Assembly (NCBI GenBank): GCA_045128635.1
Contig: JBGVRS010000151.1
Coordinates: 1-64,000 of the forward strand
Direction of reading: 5' to 3'
Length of the DNA stretch: 64,000 bases
DNA from: HGM12587 sp045128635
GTDB lineage: Bacteria; Bacillota; Clostridia; Lachnospirales; Lachnospiraceae
Position numbers and translations under genes: made by a program. The notes beneath the pieces were generated by a model. The model worked only from the letters and a program-made list of their open reading frames with translations. It ran no database searches and was not told the DNA's origin. This document shows, piece after piece, positions 48,915 to 58,041 of the stretch. The stretch's first letter is position 1, and the number at the start of each line of letters is the position of its first letter.

Positions 48915-50576
48915 ATGAGAAGTGATGCAGTAAAGGTTGGGATGCAGCAGGCACCTCACAGAAGTTTATTCAATGCATTGGGACTGACAGAAGAAGAACT
49001 TAGTAAACCACTGGTTGGGATTGTCAGCTCCTACAATGAAATCGTACCGGGACACATGAACATTGACAAGATCGTAGAAGCTGTTCGTGTTGGTGTTGCA
49101 ATGGCAGGCGGTACTCCAATCGTATTCCCGGCAATCGCAGTTTGTGACGGAATTGCAATGGGACATACAGGGATGAAATATTCTCTCGTAACAAGAGATT
49201 TGATTGCAGATTCTACAGAATGTATGGCAATGGCACATCAGTTTGATGCGCTCGTTATGGTTCCAAACTGTGATAAGAACGTTCCAGGACTTTTAATGGC
49301 AGCAGCCAGAGTCAATGTACCAACAGTCTTTGTCAGCGGCGGTCCAATGCTTGCAGGTCATGTTAGAGGTGAAAAAAGAAGCCTTTCCAGCATGTTTGAA
49401 GCAGTTGGTTCCTATGCGGCAGGCACCATGACAGAAGAAGATGTAAAAGAATTTGAATGTAATGTATGTCCAACATGCGGTTCCTGCTCAGGTATGTACA
49501 CAGCAAACAGTATGAATTGCTTAACAGAAGCACTTGGTATGGGACTTCGCGGAAATGGAACAATTCCTGCAGTATATTCTGAAAGAATCAAGCTTGCAAA
49601 ACATGCAGGTATGAAAGTTATGGAACTTCTTGAAAAGAATATCCGTCCTCGTGACATTATGACAGAAAAAGCATTTATGAATGCTTTGGCAGTGGATATG
49701 GCACTTGGATGTTCCACAAACAGTATGCTTCACCTTCCAGCCATTGCTCATGAAGCAGGCGTGGAACTGAACATGGAAATTGCAAATGAAGTCAGCGCAA
49801 AAACACCAAACCTTTGCCATTTGGCTCCGGCAGGTCCTACTTATATGGAAGACTTAAATGAGGCTGGCGGTGTATACGCTGTTATGAACGAATTAAACAA
49901 AAAAGGTTTATTATATACAGATTTGATCACTGCAACCGGAAAAACAGTGGGCGAAAACATTGAAGGATGTGTAAATAAAGATCCTTCGGTTATCAGACCA
50001 GTAGAAAATCCATATAGTGAAACAGGTGGTATTGCAGTATTAAAGGGTAACCTGGCTCCTGACACAGGTGTTGTTAAACGTTCTGCAGTAGTTCCTGAAA
50101 TGATGGTTCATGAAGGACCAGCCAGAGTATTTGATTGCGAAGAAGATGCGATTGAAGCAATCAAAGGCGGAAAAATCGTAGCAGGAGATGTAGTTGTTAT
50201 CCGTTACGAAGGACCAAAAGGCGGCCCTGGTATGAGAGAAATGTTAAATCCAACATCTGCAATTGCAGGTATGGGACTTGGATCAACGGTAGCTCTCATT
50301 ACAGACGGACGTTTCAGTGGTGCAAGCCGTGGTGCATCCATCGGACACGTATCTCCGGAAGCAGCAGTAGGCGGACCAATCGCATTGGTTGAAGAAGGCG
50401 ATATTATTAAGATCAATATTCCTGAAAATAAATTAGAGCTGGCAGTTTCTGATGAAGAATTAGAAGCACGCCGTGCAAAATGGCAGCCAAGAGAACCAAA
50501 AGTGACAACTGGTTATCTTGCACGCTATGCAAAAATGGTTACTTCCGGTAACAGAGGAGCAATCTTAGAAAAATAA
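48915..50576 (+). CDS. ilvD: Dihydroxy-acid dehydratase
   Basis: A 553-residue Fe-S enzyme that dehydrates dihydroxy acids in valine and isoleucine synthesis. Cluster ligands lie in PNCDKNVPGLL (about 117-127) and CPTCGSCSGMYTANSMNC (about 183-200, in parts); DGRFSGASRGASIGHVSPEA (about 462-481) is the C-terminal signature and Ser in it the likely base. Length normal. GGGGAG lies upstream and the gap from leuB is 15 bases, so the two are co-transcribed. Confidence 0.96.
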   Translation: MRSDAVKVGMQQAPHRSLFNALGLTEEELSKPLVGIVSSYNEIVPGHMNIDKIVEAVRVGVAMAGGTPIVFPAIAVCDGIAMGHTGMKYSLVTRDLIADSTECMAMAHQFDALVMVPNCDKNVPGLLMAAARVNVPTVFVSGGPMLAGHVRGEKRSLSSMFEAVGSYAAGTMTEEDVKEFECNVCPTCGSCSGMYTANSMNCLTEALGMGLRGNGTIPAVYSERIKLAKHAGMKVMELLEKNIRPRDIMTEKAFMNALAVDMALGCSTNSMLHLPAIAHEAGVELNMEIANEVSAKTPNLCHLAPAGPTYMEDLNEAGGVYAVMNELNKKGLLYTDLITATGKTVGENIEGCVNKDPSVIRPVENPYSETGGIAVLKGNLAPDTGVVKRSAVVPEMMVHEGPARVFDCEEDAIEAIKGGKIVAGDVVVIRYEGPKGGPGMREMLNPTSAIAGMGLGSTVALITDGRFSGASRGASIGHVSPEAAVGGPIALVEEGDIIKINIPENKLELAVSDEELEARRAKWQPREPKVTTGYLARYAKMVTSGNRGAILEK

Positions 50577-50595
50577 TTACAAAGGTGGAATACGC

Positions 50596-52281
50596 ATGTT
50601 ATTAAAAGGCGCAGAAATCGTTATTGAATGTTTAAAGGAACAGGGAGTTGATACTATCTTCGGTTATCCGGGTGGTACAATCCTGAATATCTATGATGAA
50701 TTATATAAGCATAGTGATGAAATTAATCACATTTTAACATCTCATGAACAGGGAGCTTCCCATGCGGCAGACGGTTACGCAAGAGCAACCGGAAAAGTTG
50801 GTGTATGTTTCGCGACAAGTGGTCCTGGTTCTACAAACCTTGTAACTGGTATTGCAACAGCATATATGGATTCTGTACCAATGGTAGCTATTACCTGTAA
50901 CGTTGCAAAACCGGCTCTTGGAAAAGACTCTTTCCAGGAAATTGACATTGCAGGTGTTACAATGCCAATCACAAAACATAACTTTATGGTAAAAGATGTA
51001 AATGTTTTGGCAGATACGATCCGCAGAGCATTTAAAATTGCACAGACTGGTCGTCCGGGTCCTGTTTTAATCGATATTACAAAAGACGCAACTGCAAATA
51101 GCTGTGAATATGAACCAGTTGTTCCGGAACCAATCAAAAGAGTTTCTGAAACAATTAAGGAAGAAGATTTAGAAAAGGCAGCAAAGATCATTAACAAAGC
51201 AAAAAGACCATTCTTTTTAGTTGGTGGTGGTGCAGTTATCTCTGAAGCATCCGAAGAAGTAACAGAATTTGCACACAAATTAAATGCACCAGTTGCAGAT
51301 TCCCTTATGGGTAAAGGTGCATTCCCGGGTACAGACGACCTTTATACAGGTATGATCGGTATGCATGGTACAAAAGTTGCCAACTTTGGTATCCATCAGG
51401 CGGATGTTGTTGTGGTTATCGGTGCACGTTTCAGTGATCGTGTGGTTGGTAATGCAAAGAAATTTGTTCCAAAGGCAAAAATCGTTCAGATTGATATTGA
51501 TAAAGCAGAAATCAATAAAAATATCATGATCGATCAGCCGGTAATCGGTGATGTGAAAGAAGTATTAGTAAGACTTCTTCCGCTCATCAATGAACGTCCT
51601 GCAGATGAATGGAACAAGGATATTGAAGAATTGAAGGCAAAATATCCATTAACCTATGATCAGTCCGGTTTAACAGGTCCTTACGTGGTTGAAGAAATCT
51701 ATCGTGCAACAAAAGGTGAAGCAATCATTTCTACAGACGTAGGACAGCACCAGATGTGGGCAGCACAGTATTATAAATATACAAAACCACATACCTTATT
51801 AACCTCAGGTGGTCTTGGAACCATGGGTTATGGCCTTGGTGCATGTATCGGTGCTAAAATGGCTTGTCCGGATAAGACAGTCATCAACATCGCAGGTGAC
51901 GGATGTTTCCGTATGAATTTACAGGAACTTGCAACTGCATCCAGATACAATATTCCAATCATTCAGGTAGTTATTAACAACCATGTACTTGGTATGGTTC
52001 GCCAGTGGCAGACATTATTCTACGGAAAACGTTATTCTCAGACAGTATTAAATGACAAAGTGGACTTCATTAAAGTTGCAGAAGGTTTAGGTTGTATGGG
52101 AATCCGTGTAACCAAAAAAGAAGAAGTGGCACCTGCATTAGAAAAAGCGATTGCGGCAGGTGGTCCGGTAGTCATTGAATGCGTGATTGACAGCGATGAT
52201 AAGGTATTCCCAATGGTACCTGCAGGTGCACCAATCGTGGAAGCATTTGATGCGGAAGACTTAAAAAAACAGGAAGATTAA
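50596..52281 (+). CDS. ilvB: Acetolactate synthase large subunit
   Basis: A 561-residue TPP enzyme forming acetolactate or acetohydroxybutyrate. SHEQGASHAADGYARA contains the catalytic Glu near residue 47; the FAD/regulatory middle domain follows; the TPP and metal motif is GDGCFRMNLQELATASRYN (about 433-451), followed by NNHVLGMVRQWQ, where the Trp controls herbicide sensitivity in the anabolic family. The anabolic type is indicated by its place with leuB and ilvD. The small regulatory subunit gene ilvN is not next to it. The gap from ilvD is 19 bases. Confidence 0.95.
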   Translation: MLLKGAEIVIECLKEQGVDTIFGYPGGTILNIYDELYKHSDEINHILTSHEQGASHAADGYARATGKVGVCFATSGPGSTNLVTGIATAYMDSVPMVAITCNVAKPALGKDSFQEIDIAGVTMPITKHNFMVKDVNVLADTIRRAFKIAQTGRPGPVLIDITKDATANSCEYEPVVPEPIKRVSETIKEEDLEKAAKIINKAKRPFFLVGGGAVISEASEEVTEFAHKLNAPVADSLMGKGAFPGTDDLYTGMIGMHGTKVANFGIHQADVVVVIGARFSDRVVGNAKKFVPKAKIVQIDIDKAEINKNIMIDQPVIGDVKEVLVRLLPLINERPADEWNKDIEELKAKYPLTYDQSGLTGPYVVEEIYRATKGEAIISTDVGQHQMWAAQYYKYTKPHTLLTSGGLGTMGYGLGACIGAKMACPDKTVINIAGDGCFRMNLQELATASRYNIPIIQVVINNHVLGMVRQWQTLFYGKRYSQTVLNDKVDFIKVAEGLGCMGIRVTKKEEVAPALEKAIAAGGPVVIECVIDSDDKVFPMVPAGAPIVEAFDAEDLKKQED

Positions 52282-52309
52282 GTCTAAAATAATTATATAA
52301 GTATAAAAT

Positions 52310-52343
52310 AAGCAGTTGCAGGAAGAGGAGCCGGCAACTGCTT
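52310..52343 (+). other. Hairpin between ilvB and serC
   Basis: A perfect 10-bp inverted repeat aagcagttgc / gcaactgctt encloses 14 bases, with no T-tract after it, so it is not a standard terminator. It ends 26 bases before the serC start and may stabilise mRNA or mark a processing site. Confidence 0.4.
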
Positions 52344-52368
52344 ATGAATATAGAGGAGATATGAAAAA

Positions 52369-53451
52369 ATGAGCAGAGTGTATAATTTTAGCGCAGGTCC
52401 GGCCGTATTACCGGAAGAAGTATTAAAAGAAGTCGCAGCGGAAATGATGGACTGTAACGGTACTGGGATGTCTGTTCTTGAAATGAGTCACAGAAGTCCT
52501 GCATTCCAGGCAATCATTGATGAAGCTGAAAAAGACTTAAGAGAACTGATGAACATTCCTGATAATTATAAGGTATTGTTCTTGCAGGGCGGAGCTTCCT
52601 TACAGTTTGCCATGATTCCGATGAACCTGATGAAAAACAAAGTAGCAGATTATATTGTGACAGGTCAGTGGGCAAAAAAAGCATACGAAGAAGCAAAGAA
52701 ATACGGTACAGCAAATAAGATTGCAACATCTGAAGATGAAACATTCTCTTATATTCCGGACTGTTCTGATCTTCCAATCAGTGAAGATGCGGACTATGTT
52801 TATATCTGCGAAAACAACACAATTTATGGTACAAAATTCAAAACATTACCAAATACCAAAGGAAAACTTCTTGTATCAGATGTTTCCTCCTGCTTTTTAT
52901 CTGAACCTGTAGATGTATCAAAATACGGTATCATTTACGGCGGTGTTCAGAAAAACGTAGGTCCAGCAGGTATGGTAATTGCAATTGTGCGTGAAGACCT
53001 GATTACAGACGATGTTCTCCCAGGAACACCAACCATGATGAAATACAAAATTCATGACGACAACGGCTCTATGTACAATACACCAAACTGCTTCAATATT
53101 TATGTTTGCGGCAAAGTGTTTAAATGGCTCAAGAGAATGGGCGGCCTTGAAGTGATGAAACAGCGCAATGAAGAAAAAGCAAAAATTCTTTATGATTTCC
53201 TTGACGAAAGCAAGATGTTCAAAGGAACTGTTCGCAAAGAAGACAGATCTTTAATGAATGTACCTTTCGTGACAGGCGACAAAGAACTGGATGCAAAATT
53301 TGTAAAAGAAGCAAAAGCAGCCGGATTTGAAAACTTAAAAGGACACAGAAGTGTTGGCGGTATGCGTGCAAGTATTTACAATGCAATGCCAATCGAAGGT
53401 GTAAAAGCCCTTGTGGAATTTATGAAGAAATTTGAAGAGGAGAATATGTAA
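52369..53451 (+). CDS. serC: Phosphoserine aminotransferase
   Basis: A 360-residue PLP enzyme converting 3-phosphohydroxypyruvate and glutamate to phosphoserine. The start RVYNFSAGPAVLPEEVL, the LQGGASLQFAMIPMNL segment (about 65-80), SDVSSCFLSEP and the PLP lysine in IYGGVQKNVGPAG (near residue 193), and GHRSVGGMRASIYNAMP at the end are all diagnostic. GAGGAG lies upstream. serA follows two bases after the stop. No terminator separates it from ilvB, so a leuB-ilvD-ilvB-serC-serA transcript is possible. Confidence 0.96.
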   Translation: MSRVYNFSAGPAVLPEEVLKEVAAEMMDCNGTGMSVLEMSHRSPAFQAIIDEAEKDLRELMNIPDNYKVLFLQGGASLQFAMIPMNLMKNKVADYIVTGQWAKKAYEEAKKYGTANKIATSEDETFSYIPDCSDLPISEDADYVYICENNTIYGTKFKTLPNTKGKLLVSDVSSCFLSEPVDVSKYGIIYGGVQKNVGPAGMVIAIVREDLITDDVLPGTPTMMKYKIHDDNGSMYNTPNCFNIYVCGKVFKWLKRMGGLEVMKQRNEEKAKILYDFLDESKMFKGTVRKEDRSLMNVPFVTGDKELDAKFVKEAKAAGFENLKGHRSVGGMRASIYNAMPIEGVKALVEFMKKFEEENM

Positions 53452-53453
53452 AA

Positions 53454-54614
53454 ATGTATCAGTATCATTGCTTGAATGCGATTTCTAACGTTGGTTTAGA
53501 AGTATTTGATGAAAATTATACAAAAGTTGATAATATGAACGATGCGGATGCAGTGCTTGTAAGAAGTGCTGCCATGCATGACATGGAATTTGGTGAAAAT
53601 GTAAAGGTAATTGCCAGAGCAGGTGCAGGAGTTAACAACATTCCACTGACAAAGTGCGCAGACCACGGTATCGTTGTATTTAATACACCAGGTGCCAATG
53701 CAAATGCGGTAAAAGAACTGGTTGTTGCAGGTATGTTCCTTGCATCCCGTGATATCATCGGTGGTGCAAACTGGGTTCAGTCTGAAAGAATGAACGAAGA
53801 TATTGCAAAATTAACTGAAAAAGAAAAGAAACGTTTTGCAGGTCATGAACTTTACGGTAAAAAACTTGGGGTAATTGGTCTGGGCGCGATTGGTGTTCAG
53901 GTAGCAAATACAGCAATCCATCTTGGAATGGATGTATATGGCTATGACCCATATATCTCTGTAAAAGCAGCATGGAGCTTATCTAAACACATTCACCATA
54001 GCAAGAGTGTAGAAGAAATCTACAAACAGTGTGATTTTATTACCATTCATGTACCGCTTCTTGACAGTACAAAAGGAATGATCGACAAAAAAGCCATTGA
54101 TATGATGAAAGATGGTGTCGTTGTGATGAACTTCGCCCGTGATCTTCTGGTGAACGAAAAAGACATGATTGCAGCACTTGCAGATGGTAAAGTAAAACAT
54201 TATGTAACAGACTTCCCAAATACAACAGTAGCAGGTGTAAAAAATGCGATCGTAACACCACATCTTGGTGCATCTACAGAAGAAGCAGAAGATAACTGTG
54301 CAGCAATGGCAGCAAATGAAATCAGAAACTTCTTGGAAAACGGTAACATAGTAAACTCTGTAAACTATCCAAACTGTGACATGGGTATTGCGGGAGAATT
54401 TCCAAGACTTTCTATCTGTCATAAAAACATTAAAAACATGTTAAATCAGTTTGCTGATGTATTTACAGATGAAGATATCAACATTGAACATATGACAAAT
54501 TCAAGTAAGGGAGATTATGCATACTCTATGTTTGATTTGTCTAAAGCACCAAGTGAAGATGCGCTGAAAAAATTAAGCGATATCGAAGGTGTTTTAAGAG
54601 TCAGAGTAATTTAA
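53454..54614 (+). CDS. serA: D-3-phosphoglycerate dehydrogenase
   Basis: A 386-residue NAD-dependent enzyme that starts serine synthesis. ARAGAGVNNIPL, the Rossmann loop GLGAIGVQVANTA (about 143-155), ITIHVPLLDSTKGMI, NFARDLLV (catalytic Arg) and TPHLGASTEEAEDN (catalytic His) are visible, with a C-terminal ACT-like domain (about 315-386). The segment where most relatives have the acidic partner (LDVFEEEP type) reads YVTDFPNTTV, without the usual Glu. The start two bases after serC uses GAGGAG in the serC end. A terminator follows. Pairing with serC supports the function despite the unusual loop. Confidence 0.92.
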   Translation: MYQYHCLNAISNVGLEVFDENYTKVDNMNDADAVLVRSAAMHDMEFGENVKVIARAGAGVNNIPLTKCADHGIVVFNTPGANANAVKELVVAGMFLASRDIIGGANWVQSERMNEDIAKLTEKEKKRFAGHELYGKKLGVIGLGAIGVQVANTAIHLGMDVYGYDPYISVKAAWSLSKHIHHSKSVEEIYKQCDFITIHVPLLDSTKGMIDKKAIDMMKDGVVVMNFARDLLVNEKDMIAALADGKVKHYVTDFPNTTVAGVKNAIVTPHLGASTEEAEDNCAAMAANEIRNFLENGNIVNSVNYPNCDMGIAGEFPRLSICHKNIKNMLNQFADVFTDEDINIEHMTNSSKGDYAYSMFDLSKAPSEDALKKLSDIEGVLRVRVI

Positions 54615-54631
54615 TAAATATCCAGAAATTG

Positions 54632-54675
54632 TGCATCCTAAAAGTCATAAATTGACTTGCGGGATGCATTTTTTT
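54632..54675 (+). terminator. Terminator after serA
   Basis: Outer stem tgcatcc / ggatgca (54632-54638 with 54662-54668), an inner aagtca / tgactt stem, then seven T residues. Confidence 0.75.
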
Positions 54676-54728
54676 GTGATAGACTTGTGCGCGTTGACAT
54701 AATATTTTGACAGTAAAGGAGAAAAAAG

Positions 54729-56168
54729 ATGAATAAATCATCGAAACAGATTTTGTGGTATAATTTAGCATTTATGGCGTTTTCCACAGTGTGGGGCTTT
54801 GGTAACGTGTTAAATGGCTTTGTATACTTTAATGGAATTCAGGTGATTTTTAGCTGGATTTTAATGTTTGGACTTTATTTTGTGCCATATGCATTGATGG
54901 TAGGGGAACTTGGCTCTACGTTCAAAAATTCCGGTGGTGGTGTAAGTTCCTGGATTCATCAGACGATGGGAAAAAAGATTGCATATTACGCAGGGTGGAC
55001 TTACTGGGCCTGTCATATTACTTATATTGCAAGTAAGAGCAGCGGCGGTCTAAAAGCACTTAGCTGGGCGGTGTTTCGTAATGCAGAGACATATGATTCC
55101 CTGCCAACACTGTGGGTTCAGCTGGCAACTTTGGCAGTGTTTTTATTTTTTGCGTGGGTTGCAAGCCGTGGCTTGAATCCGTTGAAAAAACTGGCAACGC
55201 TGGCCGGAACGAGTATGTTTGTCATGTCGATTTTATACATTCTTATGATGTTTGCAGCGCCTGTGATCAATCCAAATGGCGGATATGTGCCAATGCAGTT
55301 TACAAAGGAATCTTTACTTCCAAACTTTAATATGGGATATTTTACATCATTGTCAATTCTTGTATTTGCAGTGGGGGGCTGTGAAAAAATTTCTCCATAT
55401 GTAAACAAAGTGAAAAATCCTGCAAAGGGATTTCCAAAAGGTATGATCGCACTTGCAATCATGGTTGTCGTGTGTGCGATGCTTGGCACGGTTGCAATGG
55501 GGATGATGTTTGATCCTGCAGTAATCAATGAAAGCAGTGAATCTTTCAGTTCTTATGTATCAAACGGTTCCTACTGGGCATTCCAGAAACTGGGACAGTA
55601 CTATGGAATGGGTGACTTCCTCTTGGTTGTTTATGCCCTTTGCAATGTGATCGGACAGTTTTCAACACTGGTAATCAGTATTGATGCGCCGCTTCGCATG
55701 CTGCTCGATAATGAGAATTCCCATGAATTTGTTCCAAGTGCGCTGCTTAAGAAAAACAAACATGGTGCCTATGTGAATGGTATTAAGATGGTTGTTGCGC
55801 TTTCTGGTACGATTATCCTGATTCAGTCCATTGTACCAGGTGCGGCAGCAGTATTACAGCAGCTGACAAAATTAAATTCTGTATGTATGCCGCTTCGATA
55901 CCTCTGGGTATTTGCAGCATATATTGCACTTCGTAAGAATTTGGAAAAACACAGTTCAGAATACCGCTTTGTAAAAAATCAGGCGGTTGCAAAATTCTTT
56001 GGATGGTGGTGTTTTGGTGTTACAGCATTCTGTTGTATTTTAGGTATGTATTCGGATGATGTTTTCACAATGGCACTGAATATTATCACACCAATTGCTT
56101 TAACAGCATTGGGACTGATTATGCCATACCTTGCAAAATGTGAAAGGATGAAAAAGGGTGTCCGATAG
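54729..56168 (+). CDS. APC superfamily amino acid permease
   Basis: A 479-residue transporter with twelve predicted membrane segments and the APC/glutamate-GABA antiporter style: helix 1 contains the unwound-region motif TVWGFGNVLNG (about residues 20-30), helix 6 contains FAVGGCEKISPYVNKVKNPAKGFPKG (in parts, about 216-241), the conserved intracellular loop. The substrate is probably an amino acid or related amine. AAAGGAG precedes the ATG. The upstream sequence has two TTGACA copies (near 54694 and 54710) but no well-spaced -10. Its stop codon lies inside the terminator stem shared with the convergent NFACT gene. Confidence 0.88.
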   Translation: MNKSSKQILWYNLAFMAFSTVWGFGNVLNGFVYFNGIQVIFSWILMFGLYFVPYALMVGELGSTFKNSGGGVSSWIHQTMGKKIAYYAGWTYWACHITYIASKSSGGLKALSWAVFRNAETYDSLPTLWVQLATLAVFLFFAWVASRGLNPLKKLATLAGTSMFVMSILYILMMFAAPVINPNGGYVPMQFTKESLLPNFNMGYFTSLSILVFAVGGCEKISPYVNKVKNPAKGFPKGMIALAIMVVVCAMLGTVAMGMMFDPAVINESSESFSSYVSNGSYWAFQKLGQYYGMGDFLLVVYALCNVIGQFSTLVISIDAPLRMLLDNENSHEFVPSALLKKNKHGAYVNGIKMVVALSGTIILIQSIVPGAAAVLQQLTKLNSVCMPLRYLWVFAAYIALRKNLEKHSSEYRFVKNQAVAKFFGWWCFGVTAFCCILGMYSDDVFTMALNIITPIALTALGLIMPYLAKCERMKKGVR

Positions 56169-56187
56169 GACACCCTGCGTTTTTTTA
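56155..56187. terminator. Terminator shared by the permease and NFACT genes
   Basis: A perfect 9-bp stem agggtgtcc / ggacaccct with a GATA loop, then GCG and seven T residues. The stem contains the stop codon of the permease gene. Confidence 0.82.
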
Positions 56188-57924
56188 TATCTGTTTTATT
56201 CTTGAAATATCAGAATCGATGACGAGCGAGTAGTTTGTATAGTAAACTACAAATCCAGGTTTTCCGCCCTTTGGTTTTTTGATGTGTTTCTTTTGGATAT
56301 AATCAATTTCCACTTTTTCGTTGTCTCTGCTTTGTGAATAATAAGCGGCCAGTCGTCCTGCTTCTTCAAACGTAGCATCCGGCATGTCGTCTGCGCCTTC
56401 TGTTTTTACGATGACGTGAGAACCCGGAACTCCTTTTGCATGAAACCACCAGTCATTTCCTGTGGCAAATTTAAAGGTCAGTTCTTCGTTCTGGAAGTTG
56501 TTTTTTCCTACATACATGTGATAACCATCGGAAGAAACGTAGTGAAATGGCTTGGATGTAATCTTAGGCTTTTTGCCGCCGGGATGACGCTTCTTTATAT
56601 AACCATATTCCATTAATTCTTCTTTGATCTCTACTAAATCTTCTTCGGATAAAGCAATATCGAGAGCTGTGCTGATACTGTCTAAATGTTCTACCTCATC
56701 ACCCGTTTCTTTTAAAAGTTCCGTAACTGCTTCATAGGTTCGTTTTAATTTACTGTATTTGTCAAAATATTTCTTTGCATTTTCCAGTGCAGTCAGTTGA
56801 GAATCTAAAGGAATCGTTATTTCTTCATTTGTATAGTAATTTAATACCTCCAGTGACTTGGCTCCCGGTTCGGCACTGTAGCCGTAAGTGGTCAGAAGTT
56901 CTCCGTAAATTCTGTAGGTATCACGTTTTTCCGTATCTTTTAACTGCTTTGCTTGAATATCATATTTTTTTCTGCTTCGATCCAGAGCGGTTTGGACAAT
57001 CTTTCTTAAATCGACAGAGCGCTGGCGGATTCTGGTAACAGTATTTCTCTCTGCGTAGTAAGTCTCTAAAATATAAGAAATGCTTTCGTGAGTAATGTTT
57101 TCATAATCTCCGTACATCGTCATTGGAAGTGCAGAGTATTCGATAGGTGCTTTCCCATTATAGACAATCTGCGGGGCAAAGTTTCCTGATTTTACATCTT
57201 CTATATAATAAGAAAAGGTTTTATACAGATGTAATATTTCCAGTTCTGAAAGTGCGTTTCCAGACATTTCTGCATTTAAACCGCTTCTAAAAACAATTTC
57301 ATTTGCAGCGACAGGACTGATGCCTGTGTAGGAAGTGTAAATTGCTTTTGCAAGTTTTGTGGATTTTCCGCCAATAAGATTTGTAAAGCTTTCCAATGTG
57401 AGTTCCAGCGGGTCTGCTTTTTCCTGAGTTATCGGAATAAAATAGGTACGTCCCGGCAAAACCTCTCTGACAGAACTCATCTGCAGGGAGACGTGTTTGA
57501 TGCTGTCGATGATCTTATCGTTTTCATCACAGAAGATAATGTTGCTGTGTTTTCCCATGATCTCTACCACGAGAGTTTTGCGACGTAAGTCTCCAAGTTC
57601 ATCCAGATGCTCAATATCAAAGCGGATAATTCGCTCAAGCCCTGGCTGGGAAATTTCTACGATACGGCCGTTTTCGATATGCTTACGAAGCAACATACAG
57701 AAATTCGGTGCGGTCATAGGACTTGGTTTGTTAGTATCTGTTAAATAGATGAGCGGAAGAGAAGCGCTTGCACTGATCAGCAGCCTAAAATTTCCTTCGG
57801 CAGATTTGATTGTCAGAATCAGCTCATCATTTTCCGGTTGTGCGATTTTACGAATGCGTCCGCCTGTCAGTTTGTCTTTTAATTCCTTTGTAATATTTGC
57901 AATGGTAATCCCATCAAATGCCAT
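56185..57924 (-). CDS. rqcH: RqcH/NFACT family ribosome quality control protein
   Basis: A 579-residue NFACT protein, often labelled fibronectin-binding protein. Order: NFACT-N domain starting MAFDGITIANITKELKDKL with GGRIRKIAQP, helix-hairpin-helix part, a coiled-coil middle (about 280-430), and the NFACT-R domain at the C-terminus with YHMYVGKNNFQNEELT, DWWFHAKGVPGSHVI and the PGFVVYYTNYS end. In Bacillus, RqcH recruits alanyl-tRNA to add alanine tails to peptides on stalled 50S subunits. AGGAGG lies before the ATG at 57924. It is divergent from yicC with overlapping promoters. The surface-adhesion role proposed for older FbpA homologues is less likely. Confidence 0.93.
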   Translation of the reverse strand: MAFDGITIANITKELKDKLTGGRIRKIAQPENDELILTIKSAEGNFRLLISASASLPLIYLTDTNKPSPMTAPNFCMLLRKHIENGRIVEISQPGLERIIRFDIEHLDELGDLRRKTLVVEIMGKHSNIIFCDENDKIIDSIKHVSLQMSSVREVLPGRTYFIPITQEKADPLELTLESFTNLIGGKSTKLAKAIYTSYTGISPVAANEIVFRSGLNAEMSGNALSELEILHLYKTFSYYIEDVKSGNFAPQIVYNGKAPIEYSALPMTMYGDYENITHESISYILETYYAERNTVTRIRQRSVDLRKIVQTALDRSRKKYDIQAKQLKDTEKRDTYRIYGELLTTYGYSAEPGAKSLEVLNYYTNEEITIPLDSQLTALENAKKYFDKYSKLKRTYEAVTELLKETGDEVEHLDSISTALDIALSEEDLVEIKEELMEYGYIKKRHPGGKKPKITSKPFHYVSSDGYHMYVGKNNFQNEELTFKFATGNDWWFHAKGVPGSHVIVKTEGADDMPDATFEEAGRLAAYYSQSRDNEKVEIDYIQKKHIKKPKGGKPGFVVYYTNYSLVIDSDISRIKQI

Positions 57925-57959
57925 AAAAAATCCTCCTGTGCGTATATGCACTACCTCGT

Positions 57960-57988
57960 ATTATACTTGACGACGATTTCTAAATCAA
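57960..57988 (-). promoter_or_regulatory. SigA promoter of the rqcH gene
   Basis: On the minus strand TTGATT (57988-57983) and TATAAT (57965-57960) with 17 bases between. It overlaps almost entirely with the yicC promoter on the other strand. Confidence 0.6.
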
Positions 57989-57995
57989 CTATAAT
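57967..57995 (+). promoter_or_regulatory. SigA promoter of the yicC-gmk-rpoZ operon
   Basis: TTGACG (57967-57972) and a perfect TATAAT (57990-57995) with 17 bases between. The -10 and -35 boxes interleave with those of the divergent rqcH promoter. Confidence 0.72.
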
Positions 57996-58041
57996 AAAAC
58001 AGTATGTAATATTGGAATACTATGCAAAAGAGAGAAAAAAT

